From: Salinibaculum litoreum
GTDB taxonomy: Archaea > Halobacteriota > Halobacteria > Halobacteriales > Haloarculaceae
Length of the DNA stretch: 64,000 nt
Assembly (NCBI GenBank): GCA_009789175.1
Contig: CP046866.1
Coordinates: 1,550,001-1,614,000, forward strand
Direction of reading: 5' to 3'
Shown: positions 9,159-17,879 of the stretch, piece by piece
Numbering within the stretch: position 1 is the stretch's first letter
Layout of the letters: each line of letters opens with the position of its first letter
Made by a program: the position numbers and the translations under genes
The notes under the pieces: model-generated
The model's database searches: none
What the model was told of the DNA's origin: nothing
What the model saw: the letters and a program-made list of their open reading frames with translations, nothing else

Positions 9159-10139
9159 ATGACAGCCATCGAGACGAGTGAGCTAAACAAGCGGTTCGGC
9201 GAAGAGGTCCACGCCGTCCGTGATCTAGATCTCACGGTCGAATCCGGCGAAGTGTTCGGCTTCCTCGGCCCGAACGGCGCGGGGAAGTCGACGACCATCA
9301 ACATGTTGCTTGGCTTTCTCAAGCCAACCTCGGGGTCGGTCGAGGTGCTCGGATACGACGTGACAAAAGAGTCACTGGCCATCCGACAGCACATCGGCCT
9401 CCTGCCGGAGGGCTATGAGCCCTACGCGAACCTGAGCGGCCGCGAACACGTCGAATCGGCGATTCACGCGAAAAACGCCGACGACGACCCAGACGAACTG
9501 CTCGACAGGGTCGGACTCGACCCCGACGACGCACGTCGTCCCGCAAGCGAGTACTCGACCGGGATGCAACAGCGGATGTCGCTTGCCGTCGCACTGGTCG
9601 GCCAGCCCGACCTGCTCATCTTCGACGAACCGTCCTCCGGGCTCGACCCCGACGGAGTTGCCCTCTTGCGGCAAATCATCCAGGAAGAGACCGAGCGCGG
9701 CGCAGCAGTCTTTTTCTCCAGTCACATCCTCGAAGAGGTCGAAAAGGTCTGTGACCGCGTCGGCATCCTCACCGAAGGCGAACTCGTCGCACTGGATACC
9801 ATCGACAACCTCCGCGACCAGATGGAAGCGGGTGCGACCGTGACCGCACAGCTCGACACCGTGCCCGACAGCATCGGCATCGAGTCTGTCCCTGGTGTCC
9901 GGGACTGGTCCACCGAGGACGACACCGTGAGCGTCGAAGTCACCGAACCCGAAGCGAAGATGAAAGTGCTGCGCCACCTCGACGACGCGGCGACCGTCAG
10001 AGACGTGGGCATCGAGGAGGCCTCGCTGGAGGCGCTCTTCGACGAGTACACGAACGGGTCCGTGCCGGAGGCAGAGCCACCAGAGGGCGGGCAGGCCGAG
10101 CAGGCAACAGCGGCGGCCCCGGGAGGTGGACAGGCATGA
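9159..10139 (+). CDS. ABC transporter ATP-binding protein (ABC-2 type)
   Basis: The 326-aa ATPase has Walker A GPNGAGKST (about residues 38-46), the Q-loop region LLPEGYEPY, an ABC signature in the form YSTGMQQRMSLA, Walker B LLIFDEPSSGLDP and switch His in SSHILEE. A C-terminal 110-residue extension ends in a Gly/Ala/Gln-rich tail. It energises the permease encoded immediately downstream, whose ATG overlaps this stop by four bases (ATGA), so the two are translationally coupled. TTTATG at about 9125 is a plausible TATA element. The substrate is unknown; the architecture is that of NosF/NatA-like exporters. Confidence 0.88.
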   Translation: MTAIETSELNKRFGEEVHAVRDLDLTVESGEVFGFLGPNGAGKSTTINMLLGFLKPTSGSVEVLGYDVTKESLAIRQHIGLLPEGYEPYANLSGREHVESAIHAKNADDDPDELLDRVGLDPDDARRPASEYSTGMQQRMSLAVALVGQPDLLIFDEPSSGLDPDGVALLRQIIQEETERGAAVFFSSHILEEVEKVCDRVGILTEGELVALDTIDNLRDQMEAGATVTAQLDTVPDSIGIESVPGVRDWSTEDDTVSVEVTEPEAKMKVLRHLDDAATVRDVGIEEASLEALFDEYTNGSVPEAEPPEGGQAEQATAAAPGGGQA

Positions 10140-10990
10140 GCTACACGACCATCATCCGCGACGACTTCAAGAACACCCGTCGGTCGAACGTCGTCCTGGG
10201 CGTCATCGGCATCCTGACGGCCTTTGTCGCGCTTATCGTCTACTCCGTCGAGGAGTTCCATCCCGACGCCTTCCGCGCCCTGTTCGACGTGTCCTTCTTC
10301 TTCTTTTTAGTTTTCCCTATCATCCTGATTCCGCTGACCTACCTCTCGGTCGCCGGTGACCGCGAGCGTGGCTCCATCAAGCACGCACTTGGCCTGCCGA
10401 ACACCCGCGCCGAGTACGTCTTCGGGAAGTTCACCTCCCGCGTCGCAGTGGCCGTCGCTGCCGTGGTTGTCTCGACGTTTGTCGCACTGGTGCTTGGCGT
10501 GGTTCTCTACGAGAACAGCGTCGACCCGATGCGCTTTGTCAAGTTCGGAGCGATTACGGCGCTGTTCGTCGCGTCGCTGAGTGCCATCTTCGTCGGCTGT
10601 TCGACGCTGACCGCCAGCCGCTCACGGGCGATGTTCGGCGCGATTGGCCTGTATTTCCTGTTTGGCCCGTTCTGGTTTGGCTTCCTCCCGGTCGTGAGCC
10701 TCACCGCAGTGGTCGAGCAAATCGCCGACCTGCTGGGGACCGGCGTCACTGACAAGACGCTGAACTACATCCGCTTTAGCTCCCCGACGACGGCCTATCT
10801 CTCGGGTCTCGAACCGGTCTACGATGGCGTCATCGACCCCGAGAAGTATCCACAGGTCGCGAGTAACTACGCCGGCGACGCCGACGGCTACTACGACGAA
10901 AACTGGTACAACTACCTCACGATGACGCTGTGGGGGACGCTCGTGCTGGGTCTGAGTTACGCCCGCTTCCGCATCGCCGAACTCGGATAG
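10136..10990 (+). CDS. ABC-2 type permease
   Basis: This 284-aa protein has about six membrane helices and the ABC-2 element GDRERGSIKHALGLPNTRAE, the cytoplasmic coupling loop in which the ERxxG motif contacts the ATPase. A roughly 60-residue extracellular loop (about 200-260, ending NYAGDADGYYDENWYN) precedes the last helix. It pairs with the overlapping ATPase gene. Haloarchaeal genomes hold many such NosY-like permeases; substrate cannot be inferred. The convergent gene at 11011 ends 20 bases downstream. Confidence 0.85.
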   Translation: MSYTTIIRDDFKNTRRSNVVLGVIGILTAFVALIVYSVEEFHPDAFRALFDVSFFFFLVFPIILIPLTYLSVAGDRERGSIKHALGLPNTRAEYVFGKFTSRVAVAVAAVVVSTFVALVLGVVLYENSVDPMRFVKFGAITALFVASLSAIFVGCSTLTASRSRAMFGAIGLYFLFGPFWFGFLPVVSLTAVVEQIADLLGTGVTDKTLNYIRFSSPTTAYLSGLEPVYDGVIDPEKYPQVASNYAGDADGYYDENWYNYLTMTLWGTLVLGLSYARFRIAELG

Positions 10991-11010
10991 CGACCATCTC
11001 GACGGCGCTC

Positions 11011-11328
11011 TCACTCGACGACGTAGGACTGTAGCTGTCCGCGCTCTCGAACGTCGACGAACTGGTAGCGGTCGCCACGGGCCAGGTTCCCGGCGAAGGC
11101 ATCGTCGGGCACGTCCACGTCGTGGACCTCGTTGTACCCCTGCAGGTCGTGGCGCTGGAGACGCTCCCTGAGCGGCGTCGGCAGGTCACAGCCGGATTCG
11201 AGGTCGACCACGAATAGCCGGTCAGTGAAACTCTTTGCCGTCCAGGCGTCGACCACGCCGTCGTGGTCACACAGGCTGTCCGCAAGGGCACGCAGTTCGC
11301 GCTCCCGGGAACTCTCGTTGTCACTCAT
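11011..11328 (-). CDS. Conserved hypothetical protein, acidic, 105 aa
   Basis: A soluble acidic protein with mixed alpha/beta pattern (DAWTAKSFTDRLFVVDLESG, later NLARGDRYQFVDVRERG). Composition and third-position GC look like a true haloarchaeal gene. I recognise no domain. It lies between the ABC permease and the cytochrome oxidase gene, on the same strand as the latter and about 50 bases downstream of it, so it may be co-transcribed with coxA. Confidence 0.6.
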   Translation of the reverse strand: MSDNESSRERELRALADSLCDHDGVVDAWTAKSFTDRLFVVDLESGCDLPTPLRERLQRHDLQGYNEVHDVDVPDDAFAGNLARGDRYQFVDVRERGQLQSYVVE

Positions 11329-11380
11329 CGTCCGTCCGTTCGCCGGGAGAGGGAATCGGGGCTATCCCGAAGGCGTTCGG

Positions 11381-13225
11381 TCAGTCGCTCGTGACTCCGG
11401 TGTCACTGTCAGCGTCAGGGTCGCCATCTGAGCGTTGCTCCGAGGAGACTTCGCTCGCCTCGGTCACGGCCCCGCCGTCGGTGGCGACCTCCTCCTCGCC
11501 GCCGTCGGTGACGGCCGTCTCCAGTTTCCGCTCGAACCAGTCCCACTCGTTGGTCTTCTGTGCCGTCTCCGCGAGGTCCCAGGGGTCACCGTCCTCGACT
11601 TTGGGGCCTTCCAGCCAGGAGACGACGAGGTTGTAGACGAAGATGAGCTGGCCGACTGCGAGAATCAGGGCACCCAGCGTCGCCAGCTGGTGCATCAGGG
11701 TAAACACCTGTTCGGGCCCGACCGGAGCCTGGTAGGTGGCATAGCGGCGGGGCATCCCCTCGAACCCGAGAATAATCATCGGGAAGAAGGTGACGTTGGT
11801 CCCGATCATCGAGAGCCAGAAGTGCCACTTCGCCAGCCGCCTTTGATACATCCGGCCGGTGAAGATGGGGAACCAGTAGTAGATGCCCGCAAACACCGCG
11901 AAGGCGATGGCCCCCATGATGACGTAGTGGAAGTGAGCAACGACGTGATAGGTGTCGTGCAGGATGAGGTCAAGCGGTACTGCGGCTTCCTGCACACCGG
12001 TGATGCCGCCGATGATGAAGTTGGCAATGAAGCCGATACAGAACAGCATCGGTGCCGTCAGCCGGAGGCTGCCGTTCCACATCGTCGTAATCCAGTTGAA
12101 CGTCTTCACCGCACTGGGAATGGCAATCGAGATGGTGACCGCCATGAATGCCGATTTCAGCCGGGGGTCCATTCCGGTCGCGAACATGTGATGAGCCCAG
12201 ACACCGAAGGAGAGGACACCCAGGGCTAGCGTGGAGTAGACGACGAACTTGAACCCGAACAGCTTCCGGCCCGAGAACTTCGGCAGGATGAGCGAGACGA
12301 GGCCCATCGGCGGAAGGACAAGGATGTACACTTCGGGGTGACCGAAGAACCAGAACAGGTGTTGCCAGAGCAAGGGCCCGCCGCCCTCCGCAGCGAAGAA
12401 GGTGGTTCCGAGGTTCCGGTCCATAAGCAGCATGACGAGCGCGCTGCCAAGCAGCGGGAACGAGAACAGAATCTGGCCGGACTGGACCAGAATCGTCCAC
12501 GAGAAGATGTCCAGGTTCGCCCAGCTTACGTCCTCGGCGCGCTCGGTGAAGATGGTCGCGATGAAGTTGATTGCGCCCATCGTGGCTGCGACGCCGGTCA
12601 GGTGCAACCCGAGTAACATCAGGTCCACGCCGGGGTTTGCCTGTTCGGCAGAAAGCGGCGTGTACATCGTCCACGCGGTCTGGGCACCCTCGATAGCACC
12701 GCCCGTGAGCGGTTCGAGGAAGAAGCCGCCCCAGATGAGAAGCGCACCTGGCGGCAAGAGCCAGAACGCGATGGCGTTGATACGGGGGAAGGCCATGTCA
12801 TCTGCCCCAATCAGGAGTGGGATGAAATAGTTTGCAAAGGCCGCAAGAATCGGCGTTCCGAACAGGAACAGCATCGTGATGCCGTGACTCGTCAGTAACG
12901 CGTTGTACGTCTGGGAGGTGAGAAAGTCCTCGGCCGGCCGGACAAGTTCCAGACGCATCAAGAGGACGGCGATGCCACCCCACGCGAAGGCGAGAACGGC
13001 GAAGGTTCCGTACATCAGCCCGATGTCTTTGTGGTCGACAGTCGTCAGCCACCGGAGCAGTCCACCTGGTTTCTCTTCGTGGCCGGTAGTCGTCTCGCCA
13101 CCGTAGACACCGCCGCCCGCGAGCGGGGTGTACGACCGCCAGTCTTCGAGTCGAGCGAGTACTCCGATTACGGCCACCAACAATACGCCCATCAGTGCTG
13201 TCAGCAACAGCGTCGGGACAGCCAT
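11381..13225 (-). CDS. Cytochrome c oxidase (haem-copper oxidase) subunit I
   Basis: The 614-aa protein has 12 core helices plus an N-terminal extra helix. It contains the binuclear-centre motif HPEVYILVLPP (Cu-B His, cross-linked Tyr), the tandem His region WAHHMFATG, and the haem His pair in VAHFHYVIMGA. Glu is absent from the XGHPE helix in the simple A1 manner, and Tyr is present, so it looks A-type. The start at ATG 13225 is chosen because a TATA-like GATATACA lies about 24 bases upstream. The C-terminal 60 residues are acidic. It terminates the respiratory chain by reducing O2 and pumping protons. Subunit II and III genes are not adjacent, so the complex must be assembled from a distant locus. 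Confidence 0.9.
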   Translation of the reverse strand: MAVPTLLLTALMGVLLVAVIGVLARLEDWRSYTPLAGGGVYGGETTTGHEEKPGGLLRWLTTVDHKDIGLMYGTFAVLAFAWGGIAVLLMRLELVRPAEDFLTSQTYNALLTSHGITMLFLFGTPILAAFANYFIPLLIGADDMAFPRINAIAFWLLPPGALLIWGGFFLEPLTGGAIEGAQTAWTMYTPLSAEQANPGVDLMLLGLHLTGVAATMGAINFIATIFTERAEDVSWANLDIFSWTILVQSGQILFSFPLLGSALVMLLMDRNLGTTFFAAEGGGPLLWQHLFWFFGHPEVYILVLPPMGLVSLILPKFSGRKLFGFKFVVYSTLALGVLSFGVWAHHMFATGMDPRLKSAFMAVTISIAIPSAVKTFNWITTMWNGSLRLTAPMLFCIGFIANFIIGGITGVQEAAVPLDLILHDTYHVVAHFHYVIMGAIAFAVFAGIYYWFPIFTGRMYQRRLAKWHFWLSMIGTNVTFFPMIILGFEGMPRRYATYQAPVGPEQVFTLMHQLATLGALILAVGQLIFVYNLVVSWLEGPKVEDGDPWDLAETAQKTNEWDWFERKLETAVTDGGEEEVATDGGAVTEASEVSSEQRSDGDPDADSDTGVTSD

Positions 13226-13320
13226 ATCATCGGTCGATTCCCTGTATATCCCAATCAAGGCTTTCGGGAACGTGTTCGCCCTCGGGTGATACACGTTGTC
13301 GACCCGCGTGCGCTACTCAC

Positions 13321-13884
13321 TCAGAAGGGGGAGTCCATGCCACGCTCGGTGGGAACCTCGCCACTGCAGTCCTCGGCAGCCACGTCCGCCCGGATGTCAC
13401 CCGTCTCGATGAACGACTCCTCCAGTTGCCGGAGTTTCCCGTTGATGGCGGTCGACTCGTGGTGTTCCTCGCCGACACGGACCTTCACGAGGTCGAACTG
13501 GTGGCGGTCGCACTCGCCGTTCAGCGCCCGGAAAGTCGCGATGGTGAGACTATCCGACTGCGGACAGAACTCGGTAGTGGGCATGAACTCAGCTCGCAGA
13601 ACCGTGGGGTCGTCACTCTCGACGGCGTACCGGTACCCAGCATCCGGGTGACGGCTGTCGAGGTTCAGTCGGGCGAGATTGTACCCGAAGGTCATATCGT
13701 AAACACCCCGCTCCTCGAAGAAGCGTCGTGCAAGCCGGTGGAAGGCGGCGTGGTCGCGCCCGTCCAGGACCTCGTGGCCGGCGAGAAACGGCCCCGGGTC
13801 CGGGATGTGCGCCGGGACGAACTCGTCGTACGCATCGAAGTCCGCGTCGTCATCGCCGCGGATGCCCGAGAGGAAGCCTGACAT
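13321..13884 (-). CDS. Conserved haloarchaeal hypothetical protein, 187 aa
   Basis: The frame is open to 14037, but the downstream ATG at 13884 is preferred because the divergent cupin gene begins at 13973 and the upstream portion looks like shadow sequence. The protein is soluble, with an HIPDPGPFLAGHEVLDGRDH loop, ARRFFEERGVYDMTFGYNLA and an NGECDRHQF segment with His and Cys. It resembles uncharacterised haloarchaeal proteins only. It ends about 95 bases before coxA and is on the same strand upstream of it. Confidence 0.6.
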   Translation of the reverse strand: MSGFLSGIRGDDDADFDAYDEFVPAHIPDPGPFLAGHEVLDGRDHAAFHRLARRFFEERGVYDMTFGYNLARLNLDSRHPDAGYRYAVESDDPTVLRAEFMPTTEFCPQSDSLTIATFRALNGECDRHQFDLVKVRVGEEHHESTAINGKLRQLEESFIETGDIRADVAAEDCSGEVPTERGMDSPF

Positions 13885-13972
13885 GTCTCGACGTTGGGCC
13901 GCTGTCGCGGTGTGCATACCCCCGAATACGTTCGGGAGAGGTCCCTCCACGGTCGGCCACCACCACTCGAAC

Positions 13973-14347
13973 ATGGTCGCGACCAGCCTCGACGCCGAAC
14001 GAACGTACGACGACGCACAGTTTACCGCAGAGACCATCCACCAGAGCGACCGGCAGAAGGTCGTCCTCGGCTACTTCGAACCGGGCCAGTTCATCCCCGT
14101 CCACGCCCCCGACAGCGACGTGGCTATCACTGTCATCTCGGGACGCGGCCGCGTCCGGGACGGCGAGGAGGAACACACGGTCGAACCGGGCGACGTAGTC
14201 GCCGTCCCGGCTGGCGAGGACCGCGGAGTACAGGCCACAGCGGAGGGTCGTCTGGAAGCGACCCTGGTCACTGCCCCGCCGCCGACAGAGGCCGAACACG
14301 ACCCCGTCAGGCGCGGGCTCAAGCGCGGCGAATTCGACCCCGCCTGA
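13973..14347 (+). CDS. Small cupin-domain protein
   Basis: A single cupin beta-barrel of 124 aa. Motif 1 is degenerate (ARGTE style region GQFIPVHAPDSDVAITVISG) with one His, and motif 2 reads EPGDVVAVPAGEDRGVQA, lacking the usual final His. Metal binding may therefore be weak. Similar short cupins sit beside denitrification and nitric-oxide-response genes in haloarchaea, which fits the neighbouring DUF2249 genes, but that link is inference. Start at ATG 13973 places it 88 bases from the divergent gene. Confidence 0.75.
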   Translation: MVATSLDAERTYDDAQFTAETIHQSDRQKVVLGYFEPGQFIPVHAPDSDVAITVISGRGRVRDGEEEHTVEPGDVVAVPAGEDRGVQATAEGRLEATLVTAPPPTEAEHDPVRRGLKRGEFDPA

Positions 14348-14431
14348 CGACAGCCAGCCCGGTCGCTCGGGCTGTTGCTCTGCGAGAGACACGCCGACAT
14401 GGCGATGTTGTCGTCAATAGACCGCGATCGC

Positions 14432-14743
14432 TTACCGCTCTCCGAACAGGTCAAGCACGACGGCAGCCGCGTCGGGTTCTGACTGTTCCTCTGTGAGCGA
14501 ATCGAGTTGCGACTCCGGGACGCCAAGCAGCGCGTCGGTCAGCGACTGGGCGAGTTCACGGACGACTGCTTCCTCGCGTTTGGTGATGTCGTCGTGTGCG
14601 CGGAGTCGCTGGAGTGCGCGCTCACGTTCGCGTGTGCTGATGCGCCTGCCGCGCTCGCGGATGTGTGCTTTCGCAGCCGGGACCTCCTCGCTGCCGCCCT
14701 CGTGGTCCAGCCCCGTCAGGTCCTCCCCACTCACGCTGGCCAT
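14432..14743 (-). CDS. Stand-alone protein resembling the glutamyl-tRNA reductase dimerisation domain
   Basis: This 103-aa helical protein contains a region aligning by eye with the C-terminal dimerisation domain of haloarchaeal HemA: a basic helix RRISTRERERALQRLRAHDD, then REEAVVRELAQSLTDALLGV, a proline turn (PESQL), an acidic spacer and a final VVLDLF helix. No Rossmann or catalytic domain precedes it. Its ATG overlaps the end of the upstream DUF2249 gene by 13 bases, so the two are translationally coupled. It might bind HemA or dimerise alone; either is inference from shape and order of motifs. Confidence 0.6.
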   Translation of the reverse strand: MASVSGEDLTGLDHEGGSEEVPAAKAHIRERGRRISTRERERALQRLRAHDDITKREEAVVRELAQSLTDALLGVPESQLDSLTEEQSEPDAAAVVLDLFGER

Positions 14744-15003
14744 ATCGCTGTCACCACCACGTCATCGAATTCCCGCGTCTCGTACTCGTACCCGCGGTCG
14801 TCGAGTTTGGGATACAGATGCTGTGGTGCGCGGTCGTTTAGTTGAATCAGGACTGTCTCTGCGTCCAGTTCGACCAGCACCTCCAGCGTGTTCTTCAGCG
14901 GTTTCGGCGGCCCGAGGTCGCGCACGTCCAGACGCTCGGTGGGCGCATCCGTCGGCACGTCGAACTCTTCGCGGACGAGTCGCTCCGGGTCGCTGGCTGA
15001 CAT
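14731..15003 (-). CDS. DUF2249 protein (TusA-like fold)
   Basis: The 90-aa protein has the DUF2249 layout: LDVRDLGPPKPLKNTLEVL, then LVELDAETVLIQLNDRAPQH, and a closing beta strand DDVVVTAIWP. The ATG at 15003 (MSASDPERLV) is taken because the longer frame adds a Pro/Arg-rich stretch. DUF2249 resembles TusA/SirA small alpha/beta proteins and is often near nitrate, nitrite or NO respiration genes; its role is unproved. It overlaps the HemA-dimerisation-like gene downstream. A second DUF2249 gene lies at 17008. Confidence 0.8.
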   Translation of the reverse strand: MSASDPERLVREEFDVPTDAPTERLDVRDLGPPKPLKNTLEVLVELDAETVLIQLNDRAPQHLYPKLDDRGYEYETREFDDVVVTAIWPA

Positions 15004-15105
15004 GCCTGTTGTTTGGACCGACCCACCGCCAACCCTTGTGCCGAACCCGTTCGGTCGGTCGGGACATCCCCTGAAAACGACCGGCAACGCGGCTGTCCGG
15101 TCTGT

Positions 15106-15140
15106 GTCCTCTGAAAAGTGCTCGATCAGGGATGTGAACT
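15106..15140 (-). repeat. Degenerate second copy of the tRNA-Glu 3' end
   Basis: These 35 bases match 15217-15251, which contains the end of tRNA-Glu and its flank, with only about four differences (GTCCTCTGAAAAGTGCTCGA here against GTCCTCCGAAAAGTGCTCGG there). The copies are 111 bases apart in direct orientation. A duplicated tRNA 3' end is the classical scar of site-specific integration. Confidence 0.65.
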
Positions 15141-15229
15141 CGCCGAGACGTGCTCACTCCGTTGTGCGCGACTCGTCTGCTCAAATCCCACTCCCTGCGC
15201 TATCGCTCATCACGTTGTCCTCCGAAAAG

Positions 15230-15304
<75 letters not shown>

Positions 15305-15530
15305 GCATTTCGGATTCATCCCCAGTTGGTAATAAACCCTGTCTTTCGGAGCGCCCGTTGGTATCCGCTGTCACGTGGTTCTGGTTCCCCCACCACCGAG
15401 AGTATTCTTCGACGAGACGCAGCCATCTCAGGACGGGGTCACCAATCCGTCTGTAGAGACGCTCGTTCATCGTTCCCGTCAGCTGGGAGCAGCAGACGGT
15501 TTTAGGTATCCCCGGTCGGACTGGAGGCAT

Positions 15531-16709
15531 ATGCGAACTGACGCGGGAGGGGTGAGTCGCTGGACCCACTATTTCACCGCCACGAGCGCGCTCGGACTCG
15601 TCGCCGTCTATCTCTCGATGGCCGCCGGTATCGACCGGTACGGGCTCGCGACGGTCGCCCTCTTCGGGTTCGTCTGTCCGATGATTTTCGGCATGGCCTA
15701 TCTCCTGTTACCGTCGTTCGCGGCGACGACGCTGACCCACCAGCGGCTGCCGGGCCTGCACTTCGGTCTCGCGTACGCGGGTGCGAGTGTGCTCGTCGGA
15801 GTCCAACTGGGCGTACTGGCACAGCCAGCGCGGACACTCGGTGTCGCGGCCTGGAGTCTCGGGGTTGCCCTCTTTCTCGCCGAACTCGTCTGGACTATTC
15901 TCCCGGCAGTCCGGGAGAGACCGGGAGTCATCCTCCGGTCTGCACAGCTCCCCCAGCGCTCGACGCGGCTCGCTACGGCCGCGATTCCGGTTGCGCTTGG
16001 CTATCTCGCCGTCGGGACGCTCGCACTGCTGGGTGACGTGGGAGTCTTGCCAGCGCCTGGGCCGACGGCGCTGCCAACCATCGCCCACTACTACGGGACT
16101 GGCTTCGGGGCGTTGCTGGTATTCGCCCTCGGCACACGCCTGATGCCCGGTTTCTTTCACGTGACACCGCCGCCGGTCAGGACGTGGGTCGTCCTCATCG
16201 CGGGTGCGGTGGGACCGGCGCTGCTCGCGACGCACCTCTGGGCCGGGCCGTGGTTCCGAGTCGGCGCAGTGCTGGAAGCTGTGGCGATGGTTGCCTACGC
16301 TGCCGTCGTGAGCTCGGTCTATCTGCGCTCGGAGTGGACACGCGTCAGCTTCGTCGGCATCGGCCTCGGGGCGCTTGCGGGAGTCAGCGCCGTCGCCGTC
16401 GGGCTACTGATGGCCTTCGAGCGGGCGGCGGGGAGTTATCCCGACGCACACGCGACGCTGATTCTCGGCGGCTTTTTCCCGCTGACCATCGCCGGCTACG
16501 CCTATCACTTCTTCCCGGTGACTGACGGGCAGTTCACCGGGGCCAGCGAGCGAACGGCGCTTGCGACGCTCGGAGTCCTCGCTGTCGGTTGCGCGGCCAC
16601 GAGCATCGGCCACCTCGCGGGCATCGCGCTCCTCACGCGTGGCGGCCCGGCCGTGGGCCTGTTCGGCGCGGCGGGTTATGCCTACCTCGTCGCCCGTCGC
16701 TTGCTGTAA
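15531..16709 (+). CDS. Polytopic His-rich membrane protein (NnrS / haem-copper oxidase subunit I-like)
   Basis: The 392-aa protein has roughly 12 hydrophobic helices. Several conserved-looking histidines lie in or beside helices: HYFTATSALGLV near the N-terminus, AHYYGTGFGALLVFALGTR, GFFHVTPPP, and HATLILGGFFPLTIAGYAYH near the C-terminus. The last resembles the HAHLxxxGF...YHLLP element of NorB/cbb3-type oxidase subunits, while size and helix count resemble NnrS. No complete haem-copper centre can be assigned. The ATG at 15531 is chosen because TTTAGG is centred 28 bases upstream. DUF2249 genes on both sides suggest nitrogen-oxide metabolism or stress. Confidence 0.6.
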   Translation: MRTDAGGVSRWTHYFTATSALGLVAVYLSMAAGIDRYGLATVALFGFVCPMIFGMAYLLLPSFAATTLTHQRLPGLHFGLAYAGASVLVGVQLGVLAQPARTLGVAAWSLGVALFLAELVWTILPAVRERPGVILRSAQLPQRSTRLATAAIPVALGYLAVGTLALLGDVGVLPAPGPTALPTIAHYYGTGFGALLVFALGTRLMPGFFHVTPPPVRTWVVLIAGAVGPALLATHLWAGPWFRVGAVLEAVAMVAYAAVVSSVYLRSEWTRVSFVGIGLGALAGVSAVAVGLLMAFERAAGSYPDAHATLILGGFFPLTIAGYAYHFFPVTDGQFTGASERTALATLGVLAVGCAATSIGHLAGIALLTRGGPAVGLFGAAGYAYLVARRLL

Positions 16710-16749
16710 CCCGAACTCGTTCGTGACAGGACACAACCGGCGGCATGCC

Positions 16750-16935
16750 ATGACAGCGACTATGCGAGCGCACGTGCGCGATCGTCCGGAGTATCTCTTT
16801 GCAGTGCTTGGAGCAGCGACAGGCGCTGTACCCGCGGGTATCGAGGGTGCAGTCCTCGGTTGCCTCGGGGGCTATTTCCTCGGCAAAACAGCCTGGAGCA
16901 CCGCACAGGTCTTCGGAGAGAAGAATACCGGATAG
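16750..16935 (+). CDS. Possible 61-aa Gly-rich membrane protein
   Basis: From the ATG at 16750 the product has a charged N-terminus (MRAHVRDRPEYLF) followed by one or two Gly/Ala-rich hydrophobic segments with AVLGAATGAVPAGIEGAVLG and CLGGYFLGKTAW. The glycine-zipper look is common in small haloarchaeal membrane proteins. It lies 40 bases after the polytopic protein and before DUF2249. No family recognised; moderate chance that it is real. Confidence 0.45.
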   Translation: MTATMRAHVRDRPEYLFAVLGAATGAVPAGIEGAVLGCLGGYFLGKTAWSTAQVFGEKNTG

Positions 16936-17007
16936 TCGGCTCGTCCCGAGCAGCACGAACAGGTTCGGGACAACAGCCACCGGTGTGTGCCACGACGGTC
17001 CTGGTAC

Positions 17008-17241
17008 ATGAGCGAGACACGACTCGACCTGCGAGAGATACCGCCGCCACAGCGCCATCCGAAAATCTTCGACGCCTTTGAAGCGCTCGACAGCGGCGAG
17101 ACACTCGTCTTAGTCAACGATCACGAGCCGACGCCGCTGTACCACCAGATGGCTGCCGAAGTCGACTCTTTCGACGCCGAGGGGTACGAGGTCGACCACG
17201 TCGGCGAGCAGGAGTTCATCGCGACACTGCCCAAACAGTAG
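17008..17241 (+). CDS. DUF2249 protein (second copy)
   Basis: The 77-aa product shows the clearest DUF2249 pattern in the window: LDLREIPPPQRHPKIFDAFE, then SGETLVLVNDHEPTPLYHQM, ending EFIATLPK. The His in RHPK and the NDH.P motif are typical. ATG 17008 (MSETRLDLRE) is preferred over the upstream start. It follows the polytopic His-rich membrane protein on the same strand and probably shares its transcript and process. It differs considerably from the minus-strand copy at 14731, so they are not a recent duplication. Confidence 0.85.
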   Translation: MSETRLDLREIPPPQRHPKIFDAFEALDSGETLVLVNDHEPTPLYHQMAAEVDSFDAEGYEVDHVGEQEFIATLPKQ

Positions 17242-17424
17242 CAGCCACCGGCGCGGCCCGTACAAAGGTGCAATAGCAGCGACAGCGACGAAATCGATAG
17301 CCGTGAGTCCGAGCCAACGCCGAGGAGTGGCGAGCGGCGCCCGCAGGCAAATTAGCGATAACAGCCGTTGTGGATATATTTTCCTTAGTCGTTGGGGAGT
17401 GAAACGACTGTTCACCGAGCGTTC

Positions 17425-17607
17425 TCACCCACCGGCTGCCGGTTGTGTGAACACGTCCCGCAGGAGAATTCCGCCACCGCTGACAGCCAGTAGCCCACCA
17501 ATGGATTGGAAGACCACAGGGAGAGGGCTTTCAGAGGTGCCGGTTCCTGAAAGCGCGAGACTGAGCAATAACCCGACTAGCATAGTGTACAGCGCGGCTC
17601 GATTCAC
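17425..17607 (-). CDS. Small two-helix membrane protein
   Basis: Starting at the GTG at 17607 (60 aa), the product has two hydrophobic helices: AALYTMLVGLLLSLALSG and VVFQSIGGLLAVSGGGILL, joined by a short Ser/Pro loop. A TATA-like TTATTTTA on the minus strand at about 17633-17640 lies the right distance upstream for a leaderless GTG; a TTG at 17628 is the alternative. No family recognised. The sequence marks the start of the more AT-rich patch. Confidence 0.45.
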   Translation of the reverse strand: MNRAALYTMLVGLLLSLALSGTGTSESPLPVVFQSIGGLLAVSGGGILLRDVFTQPAAGG

Positions 17608-17851
17608 ATCTGAATCCAACCCCTTCAAGGGTTAAAATAATCGTCCAACCGGTATACGAACAGTAGTGTTCTCAGTGTGGCCTTGGGCGATGTATACTCT
17701 GTGTCTGACATCGTACATCTAACAAGGTTTTGAGAGACTGAGTGTCGTACTGGTCCGTGAGTGCCCTATATGGCTGCGTTTAGGGTGAGAACCGGACGCT
17801 GTTCAGTCGGCCTGCGGAGTGAGTACCCGGCATTGAGACAGGGAGAAAACA

Positions 17852-17857
17852 TTTATC
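17852..17857 (+). promoter_or_regulatory. TATA-like box for the gene at 17880
   Basis: TTTATC is centred 26 bases before the ATG, consistent with a leaderless transcript. Confidence 0.55.
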
Positions 17858-17879
17858 AAGAACGAGAGGACGGTACCGT

